64,000 bases of DNA, from positions 4,132,501 through 4,196,500 of the forward strand of contig NZ_JACYGY010000001.1 in NCBI RefSeq assembly GCF_015221875.1. Reading direction: 5' to 3'. Source of the stretch: Dyadobacter subterraneus. Its GTDB lineage: Bacteria > Bacteroidota > Bacteroidia > Cytophagales > Spirosomataceae. Under the pieces are notes generated by a model that was not told the DNA's origin, ran no database searches, and saw nothing but the letters and a program-made list of their open reading frames with translations. Position 1 is the first letter of the stretch; each line of letters starts with the position of its first letter. The position numbers and the translations under genes are program-made. This document shows, in pieces, positions 28,389-37,851 of this stretch.

Positions 28389-29885
28389 TCAAAATCCCGT
28401 ATTTTTAACCCTTATCAATTTCCCGTTCACTTCATCTGACAACAAATACAATTTTCCCATTGGGCTTTGGATTACTTTCCGTATTCTTAGACGGTCATCG
28501 GTAAATAACTCTTCGGCGCTTTTTACGGTCTCCCCTGCCATGACCAGCCGCCACAAGCTGCCTTTCGACAATCCGCCGACAAGCAAATTGTGGTTCCATG
28601 CGGCAAACTCAGTCCCCCAGTAAACATGCAGGCCTGTTGGCGCGACAGTCTGCATCCATGACCATACAGGCTCGGTATATTTATTACCCCGAATCGGCGC
28701 AGGTGCATATTCTGCAAAGCGGTATTTTCCTGTTGTCTTCATAGGCCAGCCGTAATTGGCCCCAGCCTTCAACACATTGATCTCATCTCCCTGGTGTGTC
28801 CCATGCTCGCTGAACCAGATCTTGCCAGTATGAAGATCACGCGTAAGACCTTGGGCCGCCCTGATACCCGTTGCATATAAACCTGGAATTGCCTTATCTC
28901 CAAAGTCGGGGTTATCATTTGGGATAGTTCCATCGGAATTTATCCTGTATATTTTCCCTCTCTTATCTTCCACATTCTGTGCAATGGGAATGGAAGGTTC
29001 ATCTTTCTCAGTAAATATCCTCTCGCCAATTGTAAAATAGAGCTTACCATCAGTTCCGAAAAGCATTCCACCACCATAGTGGACCCGCTGATCGGCATAG
29101 GGTTCCGCCACAAAAAGCACTTTGATTTGTTGTAATGATGCGTTTTCAAGGACAGCCCTGACAATTTTCGTGGTTCTGCCATTCTGCGCTTTCGCAGCAT
29201 AAGACAGGTAAATATATCTGTTGGATTTAAAATCCGGATCGATCAACACGTCGAATTTGCCCGTATTATCTCCAAAACCATTCAGGCCATCTTCCAGGTC
29301 GGAAGGAAAGCCCTTTATCCTGGTTTTTTCCTTACTCTGAAAGTTGTATTTTATCAAATCACCTTCCTTTTCTGAGATCAATACTTCGTCCTCTGAAAGA
29401 AAGGCCATACTCCAGGGGCGTTTCAGACCGTCTAAAACAATTTCTTTCTGAGGTAATACATCGTTTGTTTTATGAGGTGTGCGGGTTGATACTTTATCAG
29501 CGATCTTCCAGCCCTCAGTAGTTTTCATCAGATTGAAGTAATCAGTAAAAACCTCCCGTTCATTGATAATTTCAACTTTTGCGCTGCCCATATTATTGGT
29601 AATATCCAAGGAAACAATGTTTGTACTCAGATTTTTTGTCCGGGCGTGTGGTTTGAATAGCCCAAGGTATTGGCTTTTAGAAAAACTCGTAAATTTTCCG
29701 TCCCGGTAGTTCTTCAAAAAACACGAAGCATGCATAGCCTTGCCCAGCTTTGCTGTATCGCCCGTTGCCCAGCCTTCAAAATAGAGTTGAATGGTATTTT
29801 CGATTAATTGCCTTTCAGTTGGCTGGTTTTGGCATAAGGCCTGAAAACCGGTCACTAAGCTTAAGAATAAGATTGTCCTTTTCAT
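28389..29885 (-). CDS. exported NTF2-like/lumazine-binding and PQQ-type sugar dehydrogenase fusion
   Basis: The 498-residue protein starts at the ATG at 29885 with a signal peptide (MKRTILFLSLVTGFQALC). Residues 22-140 form an NTF2-like "putative lumazine-binding" domain (ENTIQLYFEGWATGDTAKLG, with the late TEGWKIADKV strand). The rest is a beta-propeller of the glucose/sorbosone dehydrogenase family: LKRPWSMAFLSEDEVLISEK, HYGGGMLFGTDGKLYFTIGE, WFSEHGTHQGDEINVL and GANYGWP. The propeller should bind PQQ and oxidise sugars in the periplasm. The fusion of these two domains is unusual. It is monocistronic. Confidence 0.88.
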   Translation of the reverse strand: MKRTILFLSLVTGFQALCQNQPTERQLIENTIQLYFEGWATGDTAKLGKAMHASCFLKNYRDGKFTSFSKSQYLGLFKPHARTKNLSTNIVSLDITNNMGSAKVEIINEREVFTDYFNLMKTTEGWKIADKVSTRTPHKTNDVLPQKEIVLDGLKRPWSMAFLSEDEVLISEKEGDLIKYNFQSKEKTRIKGFPSDLEDGLNGFGDNTGKFDVLIDPDFKSNRYIYLSYAAKAQNGRTTKIVRAVLENASLQQIKVLFVAEPYADQRVHYGGGMLFGTDGKLYFTIGERIFTEKDEPSIPIAQNVEDKRGKIYRINSDGTIPNDNPDFGDKAIPGLYATGIRAAQGLTRDLHTGKIWFSEHGTHQGDEINVLKAGANYGWPMKTTGKYRFAEYAPAPIRGNKYTEPVWSWMQTVAPTGLHVYWGTEFAAWNHNLLVGGLSKGSLWRLVMAGETVKSAEELFTDDRLRIRKVIQSPMGKLYLLSDEVNGKLIRVKNTGF

Positions 29886-30502
29886 TAAAAAGTAATTTTG
29901 ATTGTCAAAATGAAACCGTTCCATTTCGTTTCGCAAATCTGTGGTTTACTTTGAAAATGAAAGTGCAGCAATCCTGATTCAGGAGTACTAATTTATAAAT
30001 CCGTACGATCCGACCCTCTCCGAATGACAGGATCCTAGTCTTTGATTCATTTAAAGGCTGAGAAAATGTGGATTGGATCCCAGCCAACCAGATCGCTAAT
30101 AACAGGATTCAAAAGTCATTATCCTTTTTTAGTTGCTGTACGCCGAATACTCTTATTTACTATTGCATCTGGATTAACTTCGCGTCCGCTTACGCAATCC
30201 TGCCGTCCAGTTTCCAACAGTCTCAAATTAAAGAAAAATTACAATACCCTAATAAGCTACACATTACCACCATTACGTCTTTTGGAACGTTATTTGTTTA
30301 GCAAATATTAATAAAATCAGTCGATTTGATAAATGGGAAGATCCTTCTAATGACGAACGCCTACTCAGGGCACCAGCCCCTGAAACAAATCTTCGAACCG
30401 GTCAGGTTGGCTGTTAACAAGCTTGACCCGCAACTGTTTGGGTAGGGCTAGCAGATCGGACGGCTCACCGGGAAGAGGCATCCATTATAGCAGGCCGGTA
30501 AG
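29886..30502. other. gap upstream of the serine-hydrolase relic
   Basis: No gene is supported in these 617 bp. A stretch near 30361-30445 (rightward, reading YSGHQPLKQIFEPVRLAVNK and then stopping at TAG) may belong to the decayed serine hydrolase that follows, but I cannot align it. Confidence 0.4.
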
Positions 30503-31025
30503 GACCTAAGTTCGGAGATCATTCGTCGTATCGATCAGCATCGTACAGTGATTCTATTTGACAACGCTCATTATAATGCGCATGAAATCGGCGTTCGGGC
30601 CATGAAACTGCTGGGTGGCGAGCAGTTTCCACTACCGAAGCACAGTATTGTCCGGTTATATGAGATCACGCTAAGAAAAGATGGTGCAGTGGCAGCTGCA
30701 AAATTTAAAAAGGATACGGATATTATCAGTTGTCCAAGGATGAAATGAATCAGCTCGGCTATGATTTTCTTGCTAAGAAAAACCCCTATCATCGTGCTGA
30801 AACGCATTTCTACCCTAAGGATTTTAAAACGCTCAAATTAAATACGGGCCTGCGTACTTAGGCCTGAAACACGTTTGATAGTTATTCACAGGTGTTGCTA
30901 CAACCAGGCAACCCGATTAAGCAGCAGCAATGTATCAGCGGTCCATCCAACTGAATCCCGGCCAAGGCGGCAAAAAGGCGTTGGAAATGATCCGAAATCA
31001 AAAAAAGATAAATAATAAACACTGA
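30503..31025 (+). pseudogene. beta-lactamase-like serine hydrolase with TPR tail, 3' relic
   Basis: Three frames together read the C-terminal end of a serine hydrolase family known from this phylum. The pieces are: DLSSEIIRRIDQHRTVILFD, IGVRAMKLL and FPLPKHSIVRLYEITLRK (to about 30720); then, after a one-base deletion, YQLSKDEMNQLGYDFL; and last the TPR-like end QRSIQLNPGQGGKKALEMIR. There are at least three frame breaks and stops. The catalytic N-terminal domain is missing or unrecognisable upstream. An intact, unrelated serine hydrolase lies at 59.8-60.8 kb. Confidence 0.78.
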
Positions 31026-31125
31026 TCGTTGGGATTAGATTCCTATTTTTAGGTAATTATTGGTGGAAGAAACTACAAATTTTTTCACGAACTCTCCTTT
31101 GATTCTAGTTTATTATTTTTGAAAC

Positions 31126-32205
31126 ATGACTCTTGGCCAGCAACTTCTTTTTTTAATCAGTGCACTTGGCGTTTTTAACGGCTTAGTCATTAGCGCTTAT
31201 CTACTGTTGTTAAAAAAGGACAATCCCCCCGCATCCACTTTTCTGGGCTTACTGGTATTCATGTTAAGCATCCGAATTTGCAAAGCTATTTTTCTATACT
31301 TTAATCCTGAGCTTCCCAGGATCTATGTTCAGATTGGTCTTTCCGGATGCCTTTTGATCGGACCTTCGCTTTTTTATTTTATCAAAGCTTCACTTGCGAA
31401 CGTTTCCCATACGGCAGCAAGCTGGAAATACTCTTACCTATTTTGGGTGCTGCTGGTGGCTATCGGTTTCTGTTTCCCCTACGCTTCGCACCCGGCTTTC
31501 TGGAAAGTTTATATCCCCAAGCTTATTTATCTGCAATGGGCCATTTTTGTGATCCTTTCCGGATGGCTGCTGCGCAGGCAGTTTAGCCTTCTATTCTATG
31601 CCAGAGGAAAGCTTACAATTGCAGAAGTTTCCGTCCTTTCGATTTACGGCGGCGCGCTGATTGTTCACATCGCCTTTGTCCTGGCCGCGATTGGATTTTT
31701 TAAGACGATGTACATTAGCGGAGGTCTGTTCTTTTCTCTTTTACTATACCTTAATATTCTGCTATTTGTCAACAGTAAAAAGCACAATACCATATTCGCT
31801 GGCCCACTTGCTGGTGAGAAAGAAAAATATGGTCATAAAAAGATCGATTCTCAGAAGGCGATGGTTCTGGCGGACAAGCTGCATCAGCTAATTGTTGAAC
31901 AACAACTTTTTAAAAACCCGGATCTGAAAATCGGTGACCTAGCTAAAAAAATTAATATACCAGCCCACCAGCTTTCCCAACTGCTAAACGACAATCTGAA
32001 ATGTAGCTTTTCTACCTATATCAACGAATTTCGCATCATCCAGGCCTGCGAGCTGATTGCAAATGACAAAGGGATCAAACTGGAAGAGATCGGCTACGAG
32101 GTGGGTTTTAACTCAAAGTCTACTTTCTATACTGCTTTTAAAAAACACAAAGGCGCAACCCCGGCCCAGTTCAAAGAACAGCTGTCGACTGCCGGTCCCA
32201 TTTGA
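31126..32205 (+). CDS. membrane-anchored AraC-family regulator (seven-helix N-terminus)
   Basis: The 359-residue protein has seven predicted membrane helices in residues 1-225 followed by an AraC double helix-turn-helix in the last 100 residues: LKIGDLAKKINIPAHQLSQL and LEEIGYEVGFNSKSTFYTAF. This 7TM-AraC layout is frequent in Bacteroidota and is thought to sense an extracellular or membrane signal directly. A TATTTTTG -7-like element ends only five bases before the ATG (31114-31121), which would give a nearly leaderless mRNA. It is convergent with the second permease gene, and its target is unknown. Confidence 0.9.
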   Translation: MTLGQQLLFLISALGVFNGLVISAYLLLLKKDNPPASTFLGLLVFMLSIRICKAIFLYFNPELPRIYVQIGLSGCLLIGPSLFYFIKASLANVSHTAASWKYSYLFWVLLVAIGFCFPYASHPAFWKVYIPKLIYLQWAIFVILSGWLLRRQFSLLFYARGKLTIAEVSVLSIYGGALIVHIAFVLAAIGFFKTMYISGGLFFSLLLYLNILLFVNSKKHNTIFAGPLAGEKEKYGHKKIDSQKAMVLADKLHQLIVEQQLFKNPDLKIGDLAKKINIPAHQLSQLLNDNLKCSFSTYINEFRIIQACELIANDKGIKLEEIGYEVGFNSKSTFYTAFKKHKGATPAQFKEQLSTAGPI

Positions 32206-32533
32206 CCAGTCTATGTTTCGATAAGATCGGTCCGTGGAATATAGCTTGATGCTGTTATGCAAACGTGTAAGCATTGTCTCCCCCGGAAATCGGCCGTCTA
32301 CTGGAAAATGTCTCATTACTTTAAAGCAAGACTTTGTTTGGGAGATTGTAACCTATGCTGTTTTAAAAAAGTATTAAAAGGCAATGTTAACGCACGTATC
32401 ATGCACACGCAAATATATTACCTTTTCATTACTTTCTCTAAATCTCAGCAAACATAGCTTGCCAGGAACCGGCAACGCTCAAATGCTGTAAGGCTTGATT
32501 ACAATGATTTATATGAAGAAGTTAAAACATTCC
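32206..32533. other. intergenic region, nothing recognised
   Basis: About 330 bp between convergent genes; no hairpin with a T-run, no plausible gene. Confidence 0.35.
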
Positions 32534-32608
32534 CTATTTTCCAGTTGTCATTAAAAAAAACTCATCATCCAAATCATCATCAATCAAAGCAATTAATTGT
32601 TTAATCCA
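32534..32608 (-). pseudogene. short receiver-domain relic
   Basis: Just downstream of the permease stop, a leftward frame reads KQLIALIDDDLDDEFFLM and then TAG. This matches the first strand and acidic pocket of a response regulator receiver such as the one at 12.4-12.8 kb. There is no in-frame start, and nothing after the first helix remains. The match is short and could be chance. Confidence 0.3.
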
Positions 32609-32635
32609 TATTGTCACAGCTGACCATGGCAGCAG

Positions 32636-35275
32636 TTATTCCGTGCGCAAGGTCATAATGGGGTTGATCATCGAAGCTTTGACACTTCTGAATGCCACTG
32701 TAATGGACGCTACTGAGAATGTTGTCATAAGAGCTAGCGCAAAGACTCCGGGTCCTGGCACGATGTGGTATGCGAAATCGTTGAGCCAACGGCTCATAAT
32801 CCACAATGCCAGCGGAGCAGCCAGCATGAAAGCAATCAATAGCAACCGGATAAATTCCTTCCCGAACAGCCAGAGAATGTCCGAAGTGTTTGCTCCAAGC
32901 ACTTTGCGAACACCAATTTCCTTGGTCTTTTGATTGGCCATAAAGGATACCAGGCCATACAGGCCAAGACACCCTACAAAAATTGCTACTGCGGCGAAAG
33001 CCTGTATCAGGCGGAGAAGCATATTGTCAAGCTTGTAAAACCGTTCAATGTCCTCATCCATGAACTGGTAGGTAAAAATCGATGAAGGATAAATGTTAGT
33101 CCATTCTGCTTTCATCTGATCAATGGTGGTGGCCATGTACGATAAGTTTATTTTTAGCGCGCAACTGTTATAAACCTCGCTATGGGTTGTCAGACACAGT
33201 GGCTCTATAGCCAGCCGCAGGGAGCGGAAGTGAAAGTCTTTCACCACGCCAACAATTGTTCCCCGGCGACCGTTGATCGTAGCAGGCTTACCCAATGCGT
33301 CATCCGACGTTTTCAAACCCAGCGCTTTCACAGCCGTCTCGTTGAGCAAATACTCGCGGATCGTGTCAGAGATAAAAAGGTTACGACCAGCGATTAGCGG
33401 GATTTTGAACATCGGCACATATTGATCGTCTGCCGCTTTAATGGAAATTGAAAACTTTTCCGGTTCAGGACGCATATCAAACTGAATATTGGTGCTACCT
33501 ATGGCATCCGATGCGGGAGGTGTATCAAAGAACGTTACATTATCAATGCCCGAAAGCCTGCTAAGTTCAGTTCCCAACGTTTTGATTTTTGTTTGTTGGT
33601 TGTCGGGGATAGGCAGGATCACGACTGCTTCTTTTTGAAAACCCATGTCTGCTTGCTGGGAATAACGCAGCTGACTTGTAATAACCAAAGTACCAATGAT
33701 CAGAAGCTGGGAAATTGCAAACTGTCCAATAACCAGCCCCCTACGCACCGAGAACATGCCGGGCGTTTGTAGCGTCAGTTTACCTTTCAATGCGGCCACG
33801 GGCTGAAACCGGGCCAAAATTAATCCTGGGTACGCACCAGAGCAAAAGATTACAACGATCAGTAATATACCCAAAAATACAGGCAGGGTTTTGTCCTGAA
33901 AGGGATTAATGGAAAGGTTTATCTCAAACAACCGGTTTACGAAAGGTAGCGCCAGGTGTGCCAGACCCGCAGCAATTACCAGCGCACCCGTTGCAATAAT
34001 GGCCGTCTCGATCATAAACTGCCAGAAAAGTGAGCCCTCTCGACTACCTAATGCTTTACGTACACCGATTTCACGTGACCTGCCAACGGCTTGCGCGGTA
34101 GCCAGGTTTACAAAGTTGACGCATGCGGTCAGCACCAGAAAGAAGCCAATCCACCCAAAGGTCTGAAGGTTTTTTTTGTCTACTTTTCCACGCAAATCCA
34201 TATTGAAATGAACATCGGACAGCGGTTGTAGCTTAAACCGAAAATACTTAGCCATTTCCTTGTCATAATGCGTGCTAGAAATCGCAGGCAGCACCGCCTT
34301 GTTGACCGAGGCAGCCGTCACGCCGGGCTTCAACCGCACGAAGCACTGCATTTCTTTGTTGACGCTCATCCACCAGTCCTTTTCAACCATCCACGGACTA
34401 TGATCCTGCAAATTGACGAACGGAACAAAGATTTGCGAATGAAAATCAGTGTTGGGCGGCAAATCACGCAGTACACCAGTCACCCGTACCATTAATGAAT
34501 CATCGATCCGCAGCAGTTGTCCGACTGCCGCAGTGTTCCCAAAATATTTCCTTGCTGTTTGCTTGGTAATCAACGCGGTGTTAGGCTCGCGCAGTACCGA
34601 CCGGGAGTCACCTTCAATCAGAGGGAAATTGAAAATATCGAAAAAATCGGCGTCAGCGAAAGCGATATCTTCTTCAAACTTTTTCTGCGGGTTGAGCGAT
34701 ACTACCCGTTTAGGCAGAAATGCAATCCGGCCCACTTTCTGGGCAACATCGTGTTCTGCCCGGAAAGCCTGGCCCAATGGATTCGGCACACCTGTGCTGT
34801 AGCTGATTTTTTCACCATGTAATTCTGAATATATGCGGTAAATCCTGTCTTTATCTGCATGAAAATCCTCAAAGCTCAGATGGTACCTCACCAACGTAAA
34901 AATCAGGATAGCACAAGCAATGCCCAGGCTAAGGCTGATCGTGTTAATCAGCGTATAGGATTTTTGCCGGTTTAATTTCCTAAAGGCAACTTTGATGTAA
35001 TTATTAAGCATGACAATGGGATTGGGTTTAGAAAAATCGGTTGAATGTTGTGTTAGCCTGGCCGCGGTTGCATTTTTCCGCCAGAGCCGGGGATGGATTA
35101 ACAGGATTACATCCAGTACGTATAACCACTGCGCTGGAAGCTCACCCAGCCGCATGCTACGTTTTTGGAACAGTTCAAACAGGTCTCCCAGGATCTCTTC
35201 CCGCAGGTGCGGGGCAGCCATGTTTTCAATCAGACGTTCGGCCCAGCGTGGTGGCGAGTTCGTTTCACGTTTCAT
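32636..35275 (-). CDS. FtsX/MacB-type ABC permease with prefix domain (second module)
   Basis: The 879-residue protein starts at the ATG at 35275, which follows the PadR stop by one base (TGATATG). It has the prefix domain (WAERLIENMAAPHLREEILG, about residues 10-80), helix near 108-128 and a periplasmic core. Then come FtsX helices with GRSREIGVRKALGSREGSLF, a second core from about 520, and a final FtsX trio with NQKTKEIGVRKVLGANTSD. It is a paralogue of the permease at 23.9-26.6 kb with the same gene order. No ATPase gene is next to it. It is probably PadR-controlled and translationally coupled to it. Confidence 0.92.
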   Translation of the reverse strand: MKRETNSPPRWAERLIENMAAPHLREEILGDLFELFQKRSMRLGELPAQWLYVLDVILLIHPRLWRKNATAARLTQHSTDFSKPNPIVMLNNYIKVAFRKLNRQKSYTLINTISLSLGIACAILIFTLVRYHLSFEDFHADKDRIYRIYSELHGEKISYSTGVPNPLGQAFRAEHDVAQKVGRIAFLPKRVVSLNPQKKFEEDIAFADADFFDIFNFPLIEGDSRSVLREPNTALITKQTARKYFGNTAAVGQLLRIDDSLMVRVTGVLRDLPPNTDFHSQIFVPFVNLQDHSPWMVEKDWWMSVNKEMQCFVRLKPGVTAASVNKAVLPAISSTHYDKEMAKYFRFKLQPLSDVHFNMDLRGKVDKKNLQTFGWIGFFLVLTACVNFVNLATAQAVGRSREIGVRKALGSREGSLFWQFMIETAIIATGALVIAAGLAHLALPFVNRLFEINLSINPFQDKTLPVFLGILLIVVIFCSGAYPGLILARFQPVAALKGKLTLQTPGMFSVRRGLVIGQFAISQLLIIGTLVITSQLRYSQQADMGFQKEAVVILPIPDNQQTKIKTLGTELSRLSGIDNVTFFDTPPASDAIGSTNIQFDMRPEPEKFSISIKAADDQYVPMFKIPLIAGRNLFISDTIREYLLNETAVKALGLKTSDDALGKPATINGRRGTIVGVVKDFHFRSLRLAIEPLCLTTHSEVYNSCALKINLSYMATTIDQMKAEWTNIYPSSIFTYQFMDEDIERFYKLDNMLLRLIQAFAAVAIFVGCLGLYGLVSFMANQKTKEIGVRKVLGANTSDILWLFGKEFIRLLLIAFMLAAPLALWIMSRWLNDFAYHIVPGPGVFALALMTTFSVASITVAFRSVKASMINPIMTLRTE

Positions 35276-35276
35276 A

Positions 35277-35606
35277 TCAATTTCCAAAAGCTGTTTCTGA
35301 AATATTATCCCAAAGTTCATTACGAACACGCCGCGTCTCTCTCAGGGCTTGTTCGCCTGCCATAGTGACCGTAAAAAGTCGTTTCCGTCGTCCGCCCCGT
35401 TCAGCCGAAGCCTCTCCGAACCGTGAGCTAACGAGCCTCTTCTCTTCAAGCCGCTGCATGGTTCGGTGCACTGCACCCAGGCTCATGGGCCTGGCCAGAC
35501 GCTTGTTCAATACCTCCAAAACGGCCACGCTGTAAGCGTCATCCCAGAGTGAGGCAATCGAGAGCAGTACCACCTCTTCAAATTCGCCCAGTTGAGTACC
35601 CTTCAT
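35277..35606 (-). CDS. PadR-family transcriptional regulator (second module)
   Basis: The 109-residue protein (MKGTQLGEFEEVVLLSIASL) has the PadR winged helix with AYSVAVLEVLNK, GAVHRTMQRLEEKRLVSSR and a GGRRKRLFTVT wing. It is a paralogue of the regulator at 23.6 kb, matching it at most conserved positions. Its stop is one base from the start of the permease gene. It should sense the same kind of signal and control its own module. Confidence 0.92.
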   Translation of the reverse strand: MKGTQLGEFEEVVLLSIASLWDDAYSVAVLEVLNKRLARPMSLGAVHRTMQRLEEKRLVSSRFGEASAERGGRRKRLFTVTMAGEQALRETRRVRNELWDNISETAFGN

Positions 35607-36435
35607 GTCTAAAATTCAATTGTGTTCCATATCTTCTTACTTTGCATAGCAAATAAAAAGCCAGCCATTATAACCGAGCTCAAAACGCTCTAAACGAAGA
35701 TAATTACAAATGGAGCGCAGGTATTCTGTCCGATTACGGTCACTCAACTGTTCAAATTCGAACAATTCGGTCGTATAGCTAACACAACACCTTTGATTCT
35801 GTAAAGTGACTACTGATCTCGCCTGCGAAACTACTGATGGCTTTCAGAAAATCTTTTAAATAGACATTCCCAATTAGGTGAAAACCACGTAAAGCAAACA
35901 AACCGGTATACAAAAGACCGACTTTGCCGGCCTGATATTCCTTTGCAATTGGATAATGCAAGACGAGAACGCGCAGAAAGGCAGAAACTACAGATTTTGC
36001 ACCACCAGGTAATGTTGCTTCCTTATAGCTATCTAAAAAAAGCTACGATAAACGTGATTTTATAACTGGCTGAGATAAAGACGTCTGACAAAGGGGCCTT
36101 GCAACATGTTCTCTTTTGCAGATTCATGGTATGGCTTTATGTAAAGCCGTTCGAGACAAATAATGCCTTTTTAAACCCAAACGGGTTAATCCAGCCAAAG
36201 CCTCCGGCGTTGTTAATTAAATTTTCCGTCCTTCCACAAAAAAGGTCTTTCAAGGCAGCAATCACAACATATTGAGTGAAACACTTCTTATAATAATCCT
36301 GTTTTTCTGCCCGAGACGTGACATCTAGCATCCGAATGTTTCCCGGTGCGAAGGCAGAACCAAAATGCCTGCCGGCAATTGTTAGTGACTGGAAATTTGG
36401 AGGATTAATGGCATGAACCTGTCCAAGAAAAAAGT
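35607..36435 (-). other. decayed coding region, family not recognised
   Basis: Two leftward frames are open without convincing starts. One runs from about 36440 to 36137 (contains SLTIAGRHFGSAFAPGNIRM and ends NPFGFKKALFVSNGFT). The other runs from about 36047 to 35779 (contains ATLPGGAKSVVSAFLRVLVL and LKDFLKAISSFAGEIS). They lie in different frames, and a bridging frame near 36060-36135 reads HESAKENMLQGPFVRRLYL. Composition is protein-like, so this is probably one broken gene of about 200 codons. I cannot name it. Confidence 0.4.
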
Positions 36436-37488
36436 TTACTTAACTTCATTAATATTTCTAATCGTCACGTTAGGCATTGTTTTAAATATATCCTGCATAT
36501 ATCTGCGATGATTGGCACCGGCAAGAACAACGACTCTTTTCAGACCCAATGCCCTTGACTTATTGACAACATTTTCGCACATGACTTTATTTCTCATTAG
36601 CCACCAATGGATTTGCGAAAGCATTTGCTCTTTTGGAAATCCTGCAATATCATACATTTCCGGAAAATAAAAATCTCCGGAAGCAAAGATCACAGAGGCT
36701 TGGTCTGTATTTAACCACTCCGTTATGTTTTTTGAGCTTTTTTCGATACCTGCGTTTTTCAGGAACCCTTTATCTCTCCTGTTGAGCAGTGCTTTTAATG
36801 CATCGGCATAAGAGGAAATTGTATCCGCTCTAAATTGTTGAAATTTTTGATGAAATGCGGCCGAGGATGCCTGCCAGTTCAAATCATAATCCTGACAATC
36901 CATGGGAAGTAATCCCTTGATTTTCATTTCCAGCATCATTGGAAATGCAATGAGTGCGTACTCCGAGGTTTTTAGCCTTTTCATACTTCGCCCCGTGGTA
37001 TCAAACCCGGGACTAAGCAGTTTATTTACATAGTTTTCAAGCGATGTATCCGGTGTTTGTACCAGTTTGCTAAATACCTGCCAGACCTGGTAATGCGCAT
37101 TTGCAACATCCTGGTCTAGGTAATAAGCATGTGCCAGATCCGCTTTTATTTGATAATTATCTGGCCGTTGCTCTGACAATTGTTTTAAGCTGTCAATGGT
37201 TTGGGGGAGTAAGTCCACTGCTATATCCCTATTTCTTCTAAGCATCTCAAGTCTGCGGATGTTATCCTGTTTACACCAATAATCCATAACAAGTCGTTCA
37301 TCTTCCTTACTCAAAAACTCTCCGAAAAAAGCAGTTGGCGCAAATTTCCTGATTTTACTATAAATAGCTGAAAGGTCCTGCCGGGGATAGCTACTGTAAT
37401 TATGTGAAACACCTATCAGCACAATGTCTACTTGCTGTGCACATACATTAAGTGATACGAAGAGAATAATTAAAAAAGAAAATTTCAT
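36436..37488 (-). CDS. exported TraB/Tiki-like protein (DUF5694 type)
   Basis: The 350-residue protein has a signal peptide (MKFSFLIILFVSLNVCAQ). The mature part begins with VDIVLIGVSHNYSSYP, has an AFFGEFLSKEDER segment with a glutamate, and ends with RVVVLAGANHRRYMQDIF. The GxxH start, a mid glutamate and the GxxH near the end are the pattern of the TraB/Tiki/ChaN-like fold, which includes metal-dependent proteases and haem-binding proteins. In Bacteroidota the annotation DUF5694 is usual. Probable place is periplasmic or outer-membrane-associated; function is not established. Confidence 0.75.
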   Translation of the reverse strand: MKFSFLIILFVSLNVCAQQVDIVLIGVSHNYSSYPRQDLSAIYSKIRKFAPTAFFGEFLSKEDERLVMDYWCKQDNIRRLEMLRRNRDIAVDLLPQTIDSLKQLSEQRPDNYQIKADLAHAYYLDQDVANAHYQVWQVFSKLVQTPDTSLENYVNKLLSPGFDTTGRSMKRLKTSEYALIAFPMMLEMKIKGLLPMDCQDYDLNWQASSAAFHQKFQQFRADTISSYADALKALLNRRDKGFLKNAGIEKSSKNITEWLNTDQASVIFASGDFYFPEMYDIAGFPKEQMLSQIHWWLMRNKVMCENVVNKSRALGLKRVVVLAGANHRRYMQDIFKTMPNVTIRNINEVK

Positions 37489-37538
37489 TTTTGATGGCGT
37501 AAGGAATACGGTTCTTAAATCAATTTTAATTAAAAATA

Positions 37539-37851
37539 TTAAAATTTTTGTAAGACGACCGGATTTGTCTCAGCCTCAATTTGTTTTTGCAATCCTGGAA
37601 AATGTAGCCGCCTATCTGAAATGGGGTGTACTTATCTGCGTAACTCTTGTGCAAGATTAACAGTGATACCTTTATTTTCTCTTCCCATCATTCCTTTGGC
37701 CTGAATAAACAATGCCGGACATCGATTTCTGCAATTCCGCAGATGCGTAAACGTCTGGCAGCTGCGTCAGCGTCGAAAGATCCAGCTGTCCGGTCACAAA
37801 TTGTGGCAAATAGCTTTGAAAATATTCAATAGCAATGTTTTTATCAGTCAT
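37539..37851 (-). pseudogene. Rpn-family recombination-promoting nuclease (PD-(D/E)XK transposase-like), 5' relic
   Basis: From the ATG at 37851 the frame reads MTDKNIAIEYFQSYLPQFVT and AELQKSMSGIVYSGQRNDGK, the start of Rpn nucleases. It stops at 37672, but the next frame continues IKVSLLILHKSYADKYTPFQ and IGGYIF, and a second shift restores GLQKQIEAETNPVVLQKF before TAA at 37539. In Rpn proteins the catalytic segment reads LLIEHKS; here the glutamate is leucine (LILHKS), so the nuclease centre is lost too. The C-terminal two thirds are absent. Rpn proteins mobilise DNA independently of RecA and are linked to phage defence. Confidence 0.82.

Noticed and set aside
35041..35535. Long rightward frame opposite the second PadR-permease junction
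   Set aside because: It runs antisense through two certain genes and is a by-product of their codon use.
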